Source: Acetobacteraceae bacterium | Lineage (GTDB): Bacteria; Pseudomonadota; Alphaproteobacteria; Acetobacterales; Acetobacteraceae | Length of the DNA stretch: 5,529 nt | Assembly: GCA_019237355.1 (NCBI GenBank) | Contig: JAFAHH010000851.1 | Location: forward strand, 1-5,529 | Reading direction: 5' to 3' | In this document: in pieces, positions 1-4,993 of the stretch | How positions within the stretch are numbered: the stretch's first letter is position 1 | Layout of the letters: each line of letters opens with the position of its first letter | Notes under the pieces: generated by a model | Databases searched by the model: none | What the model was told of the DNA's origin: nothing | The model's input: only the letters and a program-made list of their open reading frames with translations | Translations under genes and position numbers: made by a program

Positions 1-58
1 AAGCCAGTGTCTCTTGCAGCTCTTCGGGGCTGGCGAGGTTCAGCTCGTTTTCGGCCAT
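1..58 (-). CDS. 5' end of an unidentified gene (partial)
   Basis: On the minus strand an ATG at 58-56 opens a frame that stays open to the window edge. It gives 19 residues beginning MAENELNLASPEELQETLA. An in-frame TAA lies five codons upstream of the ATG, with no other start between, so the start is well bounded. Most codons end in G or C, as expected for a real gene here, and the peptide is acidic and probably helical. I see no clear Shine-Dalgarno sequence before the ATG. It is divergent to the small gene at 332. The fragment is too short to assign a family and I do not recognise it. The competing plus-strand frame through here has an unconvincing arginine-rich composition. Confidence 0.45.
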   Translation of the reverse strand, partial: MAENELNLASPEELQETLA

Positions 59-140
59 GGCCGAGGCTACAAGTTAGGCGAGAACGAATCAAGAACCGGC
101 TCGGACTAGGCTCAGATGCCACAATTAGGACCGGCGCACT

Positions 141-164
141 GGGCGCCTCTTGTAAACAGCGCCC
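141..164. repeat. Inverted repeat, 6-bp arms
   Basis: GGGCGC at 141-146 is the exact reverse complement of GCGCCC at 159-164, with a 12-nt loop between them. No T-run follows on either strand, so it is not a standard intrinsic terminator. Its place in a divergent spacer would suit a regulatory structure, but six-base GC arms also occur by chance in GC-rich DNA. Confidence 0.35.
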
Positions 165-170
165 CAGGCC

Positions 171-189
171 ATTCCGCTTCGGTCGGAAT
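171..189. repeat. Inverted repeat, 6-bp arms
   Basis: ATTCCG at 171-176 pairs perfectly with CGGAAT at 184-189 around a 7-nt loop. It lies six bases after the repeat at 141-164, so the two form a tandem pair. No T-run follows on either strand. It could be an operator or an RNA hairpin; the sequence does not decide. Confidence 0.35.
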
Positions 190-302
190 AGAAGCGCGGT
201 AGGAGCGTCAATGCAAAGGCAGCGGCGGCCCACTGCTTCATGCTCACTTGATAGGGCGAAGCGCCGCCTCGCTCGCACAACGCGCATGGGTGTTTCCCTG
301 CG

Positions 303-311
303 TGCGATAAT
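303..311 (+). promoter_or_regulatory. Possible extended -10 promoter element
   Basis: TGCGATAAT combines the TG of an extended -10 box with a hexamer that differs from TATAAT at one position. There is no good -35 at the usual distance, which extended -10 promoters can tolerate. Transcription would start near 318, giving a very short leader before the ATG at 332. That would fit the absence of a Shine-Dalgarno sequence there. Confidence 0.3.
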
Positions 312-331
312 ACCCCTTGCCGCGCATCATC

Positions 332-568
332 ATGAAGCGGTTGCCAAAACTTACCAAAGGCGAACGTGAGCTTCTGGAACGAATTAGGCGGAACCCCGCC
401 CTCGTGAAGACGACCATCATTCGTGACGGCCAGACGCGCACTATGAACGCGCTACTAAAGGCAGGCTACATCGAACCATGCCACCAATCTCAACACCTTC
501 CCTGCCCCGAAGCAGAGGCGGATACCCTGCGCATCACCGATAAGGGAAGGGTGGCCTTATTGGGCTAA
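332..568 (+). CDS. Small winged-helix-like protein, 78 aa (hypothetical)
   Basis: I do not recognise a named family. The protein starts MKRLPKLTKGERELLERIRR, a basic N-terminus leading into an amphipathic helix (about residues 7-20). A second helical stretch, RTMNALLKAGYIE (about 36-48), resembles the recognition region of winged-helix proteins. The end, LRITDKGRVALL (about 66-77), matches the 'L-x-I-T-x-K-G' wing pattern common in small winged-helix regulators. A role as a DNA-binding regulator of the element is inference. I chose the ATG at 332 over an in-frame TTG at 317 because ATG is the commoner start; neither has a clear ribosome-binding site. Third-position GC is moderate (19 of the first 30 codons), lower than in the acyltransferase downstream. 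It is divergent to the gene ending at 58 and is followed after 63 bp by the split small membrane gene. Confidence 0.6.
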   Translation: MKRLPKLTKGERELLERIRRNPALVKTTIIRDGQTRTMNALLKAGYIEPCHQSQHLPCPEAEADTLRITDKGRVALLG

Positions 569-708
569 TTTGCTGGGTGAGCCACGCCGGGTGCAGCGCC
601 AAGCGGCTCCGTTCACGACGGATTAACATCGATGAAAGCGGCAGCGCTCATCATGCTGCTCATGTCATCGAAAGCGTTGATCGTAGGCTTGATACTCAGT
701 TTTGGTTG

Positions 709-715
709 CTGGTCG
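709..715. repeat. Target-site duplication, left copy
   Basis: CTGGTCG directly precedes the TG that begins the element at 716 and is repeated exactly at 3250-3256 after the CA that ends it. Seven bp lies within the 4-8 bp range known for IS21-family insertions. A perfect pair indicates a simple insertion without later rearrangement. Confidence 0.9.
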
Positions 716-781
716 TGTGGATCGGCGTGCAATAGGGGCCCTGCTTTTGGGGTGATCGGCGTCCAGAAGGGACCCCCCTGG
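716..781 (+). repeat. Left end of the IS: two terminal repeat units
   Basis: The outer unit (716-741) starts TGTGGATCGGCGTGCAATAG. The inner unit (754-781) starts GATCGGCGTCCAGAAGGGAC. Both share ATCGGCGT and a following G-run then C-run, and the shared cores lie 34 bp apart. They match units at the right end in inverted orientation. They are the presumed IstA binding sites. Confidence 0.9.
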
Positions 782-831
782 CGAAGAGGTTCACACAGGG
801 CTCTCGAGAAGAATCGGGAGCCGAAGCTGGG

Positions 832-2328
832 ATGCTGGTCGTGGAGACGATCGCCAAAATCCGCCGCGCGTACTTCGTTCAGGGAAAATCGATCAAGGCG
901 ATCTGCCGGGACCTGAAACTTTCGCGCAAGGTTGTCCGCAAGGTCTTGCGTTCTGGCCAGACGGAATTTCATTACAAGCGTGAAGCCCAGCCGTTTCCCA
1001 AGCTGGGCGCCTGGAAGGATGAGCTTGAGCGGCTGCTGGCGGCCAATGCAGCAAAGCCGCCGCGCGAACGCCTGACCTTTATCCGGATATTCGAGGCGCT
1101 GCGCGCCGCCGGATATGAGGGCGGCTATGATGCGATCCGGCGCTATTCGCACGGCTGGCATCGTGAGCAGGCGGCCGGTGCAGGGGATGCGTATGTGCCG
1201 CTGAGTTTTGCGCCTGGCGAAGCTTACCAGTTCGACTGGAGCCATGAGATCGTGGTGATCGCCGGCGCGGCGGTGACCGTGAAGGTTGCCCATTTCCGCC
1301 TGTGTCATAGCCGCATGCTGTTCGTCCGCGCCTATCCGCGCGAGACGCAGGAGATGGTGTTCGATGCGCATGACCGTGCATTCGCGTTCTTCAAGGGAGC
1401 CTGCACGCGCGGCATCTACGACAACATGAAGACGGCGGTGGAGACGGTCTTTGTTGGCAAGGACCGCGCCTTCAACCGCCGCTTCCAGCAGATGTGCAGC
1501 CATTACCTTGTCGATCCAGTTGCGTGTACCCCAGGAGCTGGCTGGGAGAAGGGTCAAGTCGAAAACCAGGTCGGCATGGTGCGCGAGCGGTTCTTCACAC
1601 CGCGTTTGCGGGTGAAGAGCTACGAGGAACTGAACGCCTGGCTGATGGACCAGTGCATCGCCTACGCCCGCGCGCATCGTCACCCCGAGCTTCGGGATCA
1701 AACGGCTTGGGAAGTGTTCGAAGCGGAACGCCCAAGCCTGGTTCCCTATGCCGGCCGCTTCGACGGGTTCCACTCTATCCCCGCATCGGTGTCGAAGACC
1801 TGCCTGGTGCGGTTCGACAACAACAAATACTCGGTGGCCGCAAATGCCATCGGGCGCCCGGTCGAGATCCGCGCCTATGCCGACCGGATTGAACTCCGTC
1901 AGGACGGCCGGCTCGTTGGCGAACACCGCCGCGCCTTCGGCAAGGATCAGACGGTCTTTGATCCATGGCATTACGTGCCCATCCTGGCCCGCAAGCCGGG
2001 CGCACTCCGAAATGGTGCACCATTCAAAGATTGGGTTCTGCCGGCCCGTCTCGATCGCATCCGCCGCAAACTCGCCGGCACCGCTGATGGCGACCGGCAG
2101 ATGGTCAAGATTCTCGCCGCGGTGCACGATGGCTTGGCGGCGGTTGAAGACGCCTGCGGCGAGGCTTTCCGCCAAGGTGTCTACTCCCCCGACGTGATCC
2201 TCAACATCCTCGCTCGCCGCCGGGAGCCGGTTTCTCCAGTAACGATCATGACGCCAGAGGCGCTGCGGTTACGGCACGAGCCGGTTGCCGATTGCGCCAG
2301 GTACGACGGCCTCAGGAGAGCCTTGTGA
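832..2328 (+). CDS. istA: IstA, IS21-family transposase (498 aa)
   Basis: IstA is the DDE transposase that binds the IS ends and performs strand cleavage and transfer with IstB as helper. The N-terminus (about residues 4-41, ETIAKIRRAYFVQGKSIKAI and following) is a helix-turn-helix DNA-binding domain. The integrase-like catalytic core spans about 125-250. Its likely acidic triad is D135 (in AYQFDWS), D197 (in GIYDNMKTAV) and E244 (in WEKGQVENQV); all three are present. A C-terminal beta-rich domain follows from about 315 (PASVSKTCLVRFDNNKYSVA), as in Mu/IS21-type transposases. Length is normal for the family. The ATG at 832 gives the usual IstA beginning, and GGGAG at 816-820 is a plausible though distant ribosome-binding site. 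The stop TGA at 2326-2328 shares its last base with the istB start, implying translational coupling. I see no frameshift or internal stop. Long minus-strand frames across this gene are GC-bias shadows. Confidence 0.97.
   Translation: MLVVETIAKIRRAYFVQGKSIKAICRDLKLSRKVVRKVLRSGQTEFHYKREAQPFPKLGAWKDELERLLAANAAKPPRERLTFIRIFEALRAAGYEGGYDAIRRYSHGWHREQAAGAGDAYVPLSFAPGEAYQFDWSHEIVVIAGAAVTVKVAHFRLCHSRMLFVRAYPRETQEMVFDAHDRAFAFFKGACTRGIYDNMKTAVETVFVGKDRAFNRRFQQMCSHYLVDPVACTPGAGWEKGQVENQVGMVRERFFTPRLRVKSYEELNAWLMDQCIAYARAHRHPELRDQTAWEVFEAERPSLVPYAGRFDGFHSIPASVSKTCLVRFDNNKYSVAANAIGRPVEIRAYADRIELRQDGRLVGEHRRAFGKDQTVFDPWHYVPILARKPGALRNGAPFKDWVLPARLDRIRRKLAGTADGDRQMVKILAAVHDGLAAVEDACGEAFRQGVYSPDVILNILARRREPVSPVTIMTPEALRLRHEPVADCARYDGLRRAL
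2314..2318 (+). promoter_or_regulatory. Ribosome-binding site deciding the istB start
   Basis: AGGAG lies 9 nt before the ATG at 2328, inside the end of istA. It supports that ATG over an in-frame upstream start at 2292, which would add 12 residues. Together with the TGATG overlap it suggests re-initiation or coupled translation of istB. Confidence 0.8.
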
Positions 2329-3059
2329 TGGAGCGTTCCGCGATTCTCGCGGCCATGAGCGAGCTGAAACTCTATGGCATGAAGGCGGCATTCGATGAGA
2401 TCCTCGCCACTGCCGTGAAGCGGCAACACGAACCGCAGCGCATCATTGGAGATCTGCTCATCGCGGAGATCAACGAAAAGCAGGCCCGCTCTATTAAATA
2501 TCAGATCACGATTTCCAAATTGCCGCTGGCCAAAGATATCGGCGATTTCGCCTTCAGTGGATCGCCCATCAACGAAACACTCGTGCGCGATCTGGCTGGC
2601 GGGAACTTCCTCGCCCATCAACGCAACGTGGTATTTGTCGGCGGAACGGGGACCGGGAAAACACATCTTGCGATCGCGATCGCGCGCGCCTGCATCCGCG
2701 GCGGAGCTCGCGGCCGCTACTTCAATGTTGTCGACCTGGTAAACAAGCTCGAGGCGGAGGGACGCGCCGGGCGGCAAGGCCGCCTCGCGGACCATCTCTG
2801 CCGCATGGATTTCGTCATCCTTGATGAGCTCGGCTATTTGCCCTTCGCGCAATCCGGCGGTCAGCTCTTGTTCCATTTGATCAGCCGGCTGTACGAACAG
2901 GCTTCTGTTATCGTCACCACCAATTTGGCATTCGGCGAATGGCCGAGCGTGTTTGGCGGCGATGCCAAGATGACCACCGCGCTCCTCGACCGCCTCACCC
3001 ACCATTGCGACATTATCGAAACCGGAAACGAAAGCTGGCGCTTCAAAAACCGCGCCTAA
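2328..3059 (+). CDS. istB: IstB, IS21-family AAA+ ATPase helper (243 aa)
   Basis: IstB is the DnaC/DnaA-like AAA+ ATPase that selects target DNA and stimulates IstA. The N-terminal helical region (about 1-95) precedes a standard AAA+ core. Walker A is GGTGTGKT at 105-112, with K111 and T112 for nucleotide binding. Walker B is VILDELG at 163-169, with D166 and E167. A sensor-1-like VTTN is at 196-199, an arginine-finger candidate is R222 in ALLDRLTHH, and the ESWRFKNR motif ends the protein. Length and motif order are normal, and the end is complete (TAA at 3057-3059). The start overlaps the istA stop by one base and has a strong AGGAG ribosome-binding site. About 190 bp of repeat-bearing right end follows. 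The protein appears intact. Confidence 0.97.
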   Translation: MERSAILAAMSELKLYGMKAAFDEILATAVKRQHEPQRIIGDLLIAEINEKQARSIKYQITISKLPLAKDIGDFAFSGSPINETLVRDLAGGNFLAHQRNVVFVGGTGTGKTHLAIAIARACIRGGARGRYFNVVDLVNKLEAEGRAGRQGRLADHLCRMDFVILDELGYLPFAQSGGQLLFHLISRLYEQASVIVTTNLAFGEWPSVFGGDAKMTTALLDRLTHHCDIIETGNESWRFKNRA

Positions 3060-3094
3060 TCCACTCCCCAGATTTCACCCCCGCTTGCACCGGT

Positions 3095-3110
3095 GGGTCC
3101 ACAGGGACCC
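3095..3110. repeat. Inverted repeat in the IS right end
   Basis: GGGTCC (3095-3100) pairs perfectly with GGACCC (3105-3110) around a 4-nt loop. The stretch 3097-3113 (GTCCACAGGGACCCCCC) also resembles the left inner terminal unit at 761-778, in the same orientation instead of the inverted one. It may be a degenerate extra transposase-binding unit, or a hairpin after istB. Confidence 0.45.
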
Positions 3111-3160
3111 CCCACGCGCCGCTGCGTCAGCCTCGTTGCCGGGCAATCCGCGGCGCGCGG

Positions 3161-3183
3161 GTCCCCCCTATGGGACTACCGGC
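3161..3183 (-). repeat. Possible third, degenerate terminal repeat unit
   Basis: Read on the minus strand from 3183, the sequence GCCGGTAGTCCCATAGGGGG resembles the terminal-unit pattern (CGG, GTCC, AAGGG or ATAGGG, ACCC). It is much weaker than the units at 3194-3249. IS21-family ends often carry up to three units, so a third one here is plausible but not proven. Confidence 0.35.
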
Positions 3184-3193
3184 ACAAGCACCC

Positions 3194-3249
3194 CCAGGGG
3201 GGTCCCTTTTGGACGCCGATCCGGGGTCCCAATTCGACGCCGATTGACA
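3194..3249 (-). repeat. Right end of the IS: two terminal repeat units
   Basis: On the minus strand from 3249 the outer unit begins TGTCAATCGGCGTCGAATTG, and the inner unit (3221-3194) begins GATCGGCGTCCAAAAGGGAC. The inner unit matches the left inner unit at 27 of 28 positions; the outer matches at 20 of 26. The shared cores are 24 bp apart here against 34 bp on the left, so the two ends are not equivalent. Confidence 0.9.
3244..3249 (+). promoter_or_regulatory. Outward-facing consensus -35 at the IS right tip
   Basis: The last six bases of the element are TTGACA, a perfect -35 hexamer reading outward. No acceptable -10 appears 16-18 bp downstream in the flanking DNA, so it probably does not drive the downstream genes here. 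In IS21 a -35 at the right end forms a promoter when two ends abut. Here the left end offers TGC-AATAGG (728-736) as a weak extended -10 at about the right distance across a 2-bp junction. Confidence 0.5.
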
Positions 3250-3256
3250 CTGGTCG
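3250..3256. repeat. Target-site duplication, right copy
   Basis: CTGGTCG directly follows the terminal CA of the element and matches 709-715 exactly. The next base resumes the frame of the interrupted 40-codon gene. Confidence 0.9.
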
Positions 3257-3306
3257 ATCATTGGAGCGCTCGCATGGCTCATCGTGCGCATGTAGGCTGA
3301 TCTGAT

Positions 3307-3321
3307 CCGCGATCCTCGCGG
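3307..3321. repeat. Perfect GC-rich hairpin
   Basis: CCGCGA (3307-3312) and TCGCGG (3316-3321) are exact reverse complements around a 3-nt loop. The hairpin lies 11 bp after the stop of the split small gene (3295). It has the position of a terminator but lacks the T-run, so it may only stabilise the 3' end or attenuate transcription. Confidence 0.4.
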
Positions 3322-3359
3322 CGTCCATGCAGCTTCCAGCCTTGTTCCGCGATTTAGCC

Positions 3360-3375
3360 GTAACTCCACCTTAAC
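3360..3375 (+). promoter_or_regulatory. Weak CtrA-like site
   Basis: GTAA, seven bases, then TTAAC matches the alphaproteobacterial CtrA pattern TTAA-N7-TTAAC at eight of nine fixed positions. It lies in the intergenic region upstream of the acyltransferase. About one such match is expected by chance in a window this size when both strands are counted, so the support is position only. Confidence 0.2.
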
Positions 3376-3591
3376 TCGCATCATTTAGGCCCTCGCGCGC
3401 GACGCAAGGGAGCCGCGAGATTGAGCGAAGAATTATTCCGCCGTCCGTTTATAGACTGATCGTGCAAGTTCCGCTGAGGGGTCGCCTACCCTACAATCAC
3501 CTCCGTCCCCTCCGTTACCGCGCCCTTTGTCGCCCGACGCGAGCGCTTCAGAGATGTTCTTCGCCTCATCATGCACCAACGCGTTACCGCA

Positions 3592-3595
3592 AGGA
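3592..3595 (+). promoter_or_regulatory. Ribosome-binding site deciding the acyltransferase start
   Basis: AGGA (within AAGGAAA, 3591-3597) lies 3 nt before an ATG at 3599 and 9 nt before a second in-frame ATG at 3605. The spacing favours 3605 slightly, but either gives nearly the same protein (400 or 398 aa). The upstream candidates at 3527 (TTG) and 3554 (ATG) lack comparable sites. Confidence 0.6.
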
Positions 3596-3598
3596 AAC

Positions 3599-4801
3599 AT
3601 GCAAATGGACGCCGCACCCGCAACCACACAGCTCGAACACGCACCGATCGCGCAACTATCCCCGGCGCGGCGGCGGTATCATGAGATCGACGGGCTCCGC
3701 GGCTGGGCCTGCATGTCGGTCATGCTGTCGCACCTGTTCTTCGGCGTGTTCATCAAGGCCGAGCCGCCGTTCATCGCGCCGCAGTGGCGTTACATCCTGA
3801 TGGAGCCATTCCTGGGTGGCACGCTGGCAGTGGCCGTGTTCTTCATCCTGTCGGGCGACGCGCTGTCCGCGCCCTACTGGACACGCCCCTCGCGCACCTT
3901 CCTGGTCCGCCAGACGGTCAAGCGTTACGTGCGGCTCACGGTGCCAATCCTTGGTGCCTCCACGATCGTGTTCGTGCTGATCAAGGCGGGCCTGACGTTC
4001 AACCACGAAGCGGCCCCGATGCTTCACGTCGAGGATTGGCTTGGCAATTTCCTGCGCGGGAGGTTCAGCATCATCGACCTGCTACGCTTCTCCGGCGTCA
4101 CTGTTTATTTCCAAGGTCCGACGGAGCGCGCCCTGCTCCCGTTCCTGTGGATAATGCGGCTCGAGATGCTGGGTTCGATGCTGCTGCTGGTCTATTTGTT
4201 TGCGGATTACCAGATCCGTCGGCGCTACGCGGCAATCATTTTCATGTTGCTCGTCTGCCTGGCCGACGACTCCATGCTGACCTGCTTTCCGATCGGCATG
4301 CTGTGCGCACTCGCCCGGGCGCGCGGCGGCTTCGCCTGGCTGCAACGGCAGAAGCTGACAGAGCCGATCGCGCTGATTGGCTTCGCGCTTGCCTTGGTGA
4401 TCGGCACTTACTGCAACCGCGTCTGGCAAGGCTTTCTGTTGCCCTCGATCGTCGCCGGTGGCGTGGTCGTGACGTCCGTTTACGCCAGCCGCACGCTCAT
4501 CCGGTTTTTCTCGATGCCGCTGTCGCGCTGGCTTGGGCAAATCTCGTTTCCGATCTTCCTGCTGCATTTCGCAGTGATCGTCTCGTTCACCTCGGGTGTG
4601 GCATTGCTGGCACACGAGCACGGCCTGCTCTCGCCCCCGATGATGTGGCTGATCGTCGCCGCTTCGGCGGCGTTGTGCATCTTCATCTCGCGCCTGTTCC
4701 TGCCGGTCGAGAGGTTTTCCGGCCGCGCCGGTAACTGGACCTGCGATCTGATGATGCGACCCGAGATGCCCGAGCGGTCGACGTTGCAGAGCGCGACGTA
4801 G
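3599..4801 (+). CDS. Acyltransferase-3 family membrane protein (OafA-like), 400 aa
   Basis: This family transfers acyl groups, often acetyl, across the inner membrane onto surface glycans such as O-antigen, exopolysaccharide or other exported molecules. The actual substrate is unknown here. Family marks appear in order: the N-terminal EIDGLRGWACMSVMLSHLF (about 29-47) with the conserved R34 and the likely catalytic H45; FFILSG at 81-86; a basic RQTVKRYVRLTVP loop (104-116) like the R-x10-H/RR region; WIMRLEMLGSML (184-195) with E189; and LGQISFPIFLLHF near the C-terminus (312-324). Around ten hydrophobic segments are visible and the length is typical, so the gene looks complete. Thirty of thirty consecutive codons sampled from residue 31 on end in G or C, unlike the DotD-like gene after it. 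It stands alone: 187 bp separate it from the next gene, and no glycosyltransferase or polysaccharide genes are in view. It looks like surface-modification cargo; that role is inference. Confidence 0.88.
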   Translation: MQMDAAPATTQLEHAPIAQLSPARRRYHEIDGLRGWACMSVMLSHLFFGVFIKAEPPFIAPQWRYILMEPFLGGTLAVAVFFILSGDALSAPYWTRPSRTFLVRQTVKRYVRLTVPILGASTIVFVLIKAGLTFNHEAAPMLHVEDWLGNFLRGRFSIIDLLRFSGVTVYFQGPTERALLPFLWIMRLEMLGSMLLLVYLFADYQIRRRYAAIIFMLLVCLADDSMLTCFPIGMLCALARARGGFAWLQRQKLTEPIALIGFALALVIGTYCNRVWQGFLLPSIVAGGVVVTSVYASRTLIRFFSMPLSRWLGQISFPIFLLHFAVIVSFTSGVALLAHEHGLLSPPMMWLIVAASAALCIFISRLFLPVERFSGRAGNWTCDLMMRPEMPERSTLQSAT

Positions 4802-4954
4802 GGAACCTGGAGCTTGGCCTATCGCAGGAGATTCATCGTCGCCCTTGATTCGACAATCAGCCTGTCCAGGACCGACCTGCGCCGCGACAATCTGGATGGT
4901 TCCGTATTGGCTCATTCAGGAATGCTCGAGAGCGAGAGCCACGGTAAGGCGAGA

Positions 4955-4970
4955 TGTGAGCCGGTTCACA
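4955..4970. promoter_or_regulatory. CRP/FNR-type palindromic operator (TGTGA-N6-TCACA)
   Basis: TGTGAGCCGGTTCACA has both half-sites of the CRP consensus exactly, and seven of its eight base pairs are symmetric. A perfect TGTGA-N6-TCACA is expected about 0.005 times by chance in 5.5 kb of equal-base DNA. It lies 18 bp before the ATG at 4989 of the DotD-like gene and overlaps the TTCACA of a candidate -35. It could bind a CRP-family activator, or act as a repressor operator because it covers the -35. Which protein binds it is not known from the sequence. Confidence 0.55.
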
Positions 4971-4993
4971 GCGCTTAGGCCGAGGAATATGCT
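4965..4993 (+). promoter_or_regulatory. Candidate promoter before the DotD-like gene
   Basis: TTCACA (4965-4970, five of six to consensus) and TATGCT (4988-4993, four of six) are separated by exactly 17 bp. Transcription would begin near 5000. If used, it rules out the ATG at 4989 and favours the in-frame ATG at 5025. The palindrome at 4955-4970 overlaps the -35. Confidence 0.35.

Larger units (their letters stand above)
59..331. other. Divergent intergenic region
   Basis: This 273-bp stretch separates the minus-strand start at 58 from the plus-strand start at 332. It holds two neighbouring inverted repeats (141-164 and 171-189) and a possible extended -10 element (303-311). The open frames across it give arginine-rich, low-complexity products with no recognisable domain. 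I treat it as a regulatory spacer. Confidence 0.4.
716..3249 (+). mobile_element. Complete IS21-family insertion sequence, 2,534 bp
   Basis: The element carries istA (832-2328) and istB (2328-3059) with a one-base stop/start overlap, the diagnostic IS21-family arrangement. It begins with TG and ends with CA, as family members do. Its tips match at 20 of 26 positions (716-741 against 3249-3224). An inner pair of repeats matches at 27 of 28 positions (754-781 against 3221-3194). Multiple repeats at each end are typical of the family and serve as transposase binding sites. It is flanked by a perfect 7-bp direct repeat. Both genes are full length with intact motifs, so the copy is probably active, or was until recently. 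It interrupts a small membrane-protein gene. I cannot assign a named isoform from memory. Confidence 0.95.
632..3295 (+). pseudogene. Small hydrophobic membrane protein (40 codons) split by the IS
   Basis: An ATG at 632 begins a hydrophobic peptide (MKAAALIMLLMSSKALIVGL at its start) that runs in frame to codon 28 at 713-715, where the IS21-family element begins. Removing the element plus one copy of its 7-bp target duplication joins base 715 to 3257 in the same frame. Twelve more codons follow (IIGALAWLIVRM) and then TAG at 3293-3295. The restored product has 40 residues and is almost entirely hydrophobic apart from K2, K14 and a near-C-terminal arginine. It would make one long or two short membrane segments. 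As it stands, the frame instead runs from the insertion into IS sequence and ends at 916, adding 66 unrelated residues to the first 28. No strong ribosome-binding site is visible. The function is unknown; small single-span proteins include type I toxins and membrane-complex regulators, but nothing here selects between them. That it was a real gene is inference from frame continuity and composition. Confidence 0.5.
3296..3598. other. Non-coding stretch between the split gene and the acyltransferase
   Basis: No convincing gene is visible in these 303 bp on either strand. They contain a perfect hairpin (3307-3321), a near-match to the CtrA binding pattern (3360-3375), and an AT-richer patch around 3430-3454 that includes TTATAG. 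I found no well-spaced -35/-10 pair. The acyltransferase promoter probably lies here. An in-frame extension of the acyltransferase to a TTG at 3527 is possible but less likely. Confidence 0.4.

Noticed and set aside
7..369. Plus-strand frame of 120 codons at the left edge
   Set aside because: The product is arginine-rich with no domain, overlaps the better minus-strand start at 58 and the gene at 332, and begins with a non-ATG codon without a ribosome-binding site.
613..2175. Long minus-strand open frame (520 codons) opposite istA
   Set aside because: It lies almost wholly antisense to the well-supported istA and shows no recognisable domain. Long antisense frames are expected in GC-rich DNA with G/C third positions.
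2181..3005. Minus-strand frame of 274 codons opposite istB
   Set aside because: It is antisense to istB, which has intact Walker motifs, and has no recognisable domain.
3307..3321. Intrinsic terminator after the split gene
   Set aside because: The hairpin is perfect but is followed by GC-containing sequence without a T-run on either strand, so it was listed only as an inverted repeat.
3784..4915. Long frames overlapping the acyltransferase: plus strand 3784-4734 and minus strand 4082-4915
   Set aside because: Both have arginine-, alanine- or glutamine-rich, low-information products and overlap a gene with clear family motifs and transmembrane pattern.
4845..4988. Upstream extension of the DotD-like frame to a TTG at 4845
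   Set aside because: The extra residues (including a cysteine and tryptophan-rich stretch) look non-coding, and the extension would put the CRP-type palindrome inside a coding region. ATGs at 4989 or 5025 are better starts.
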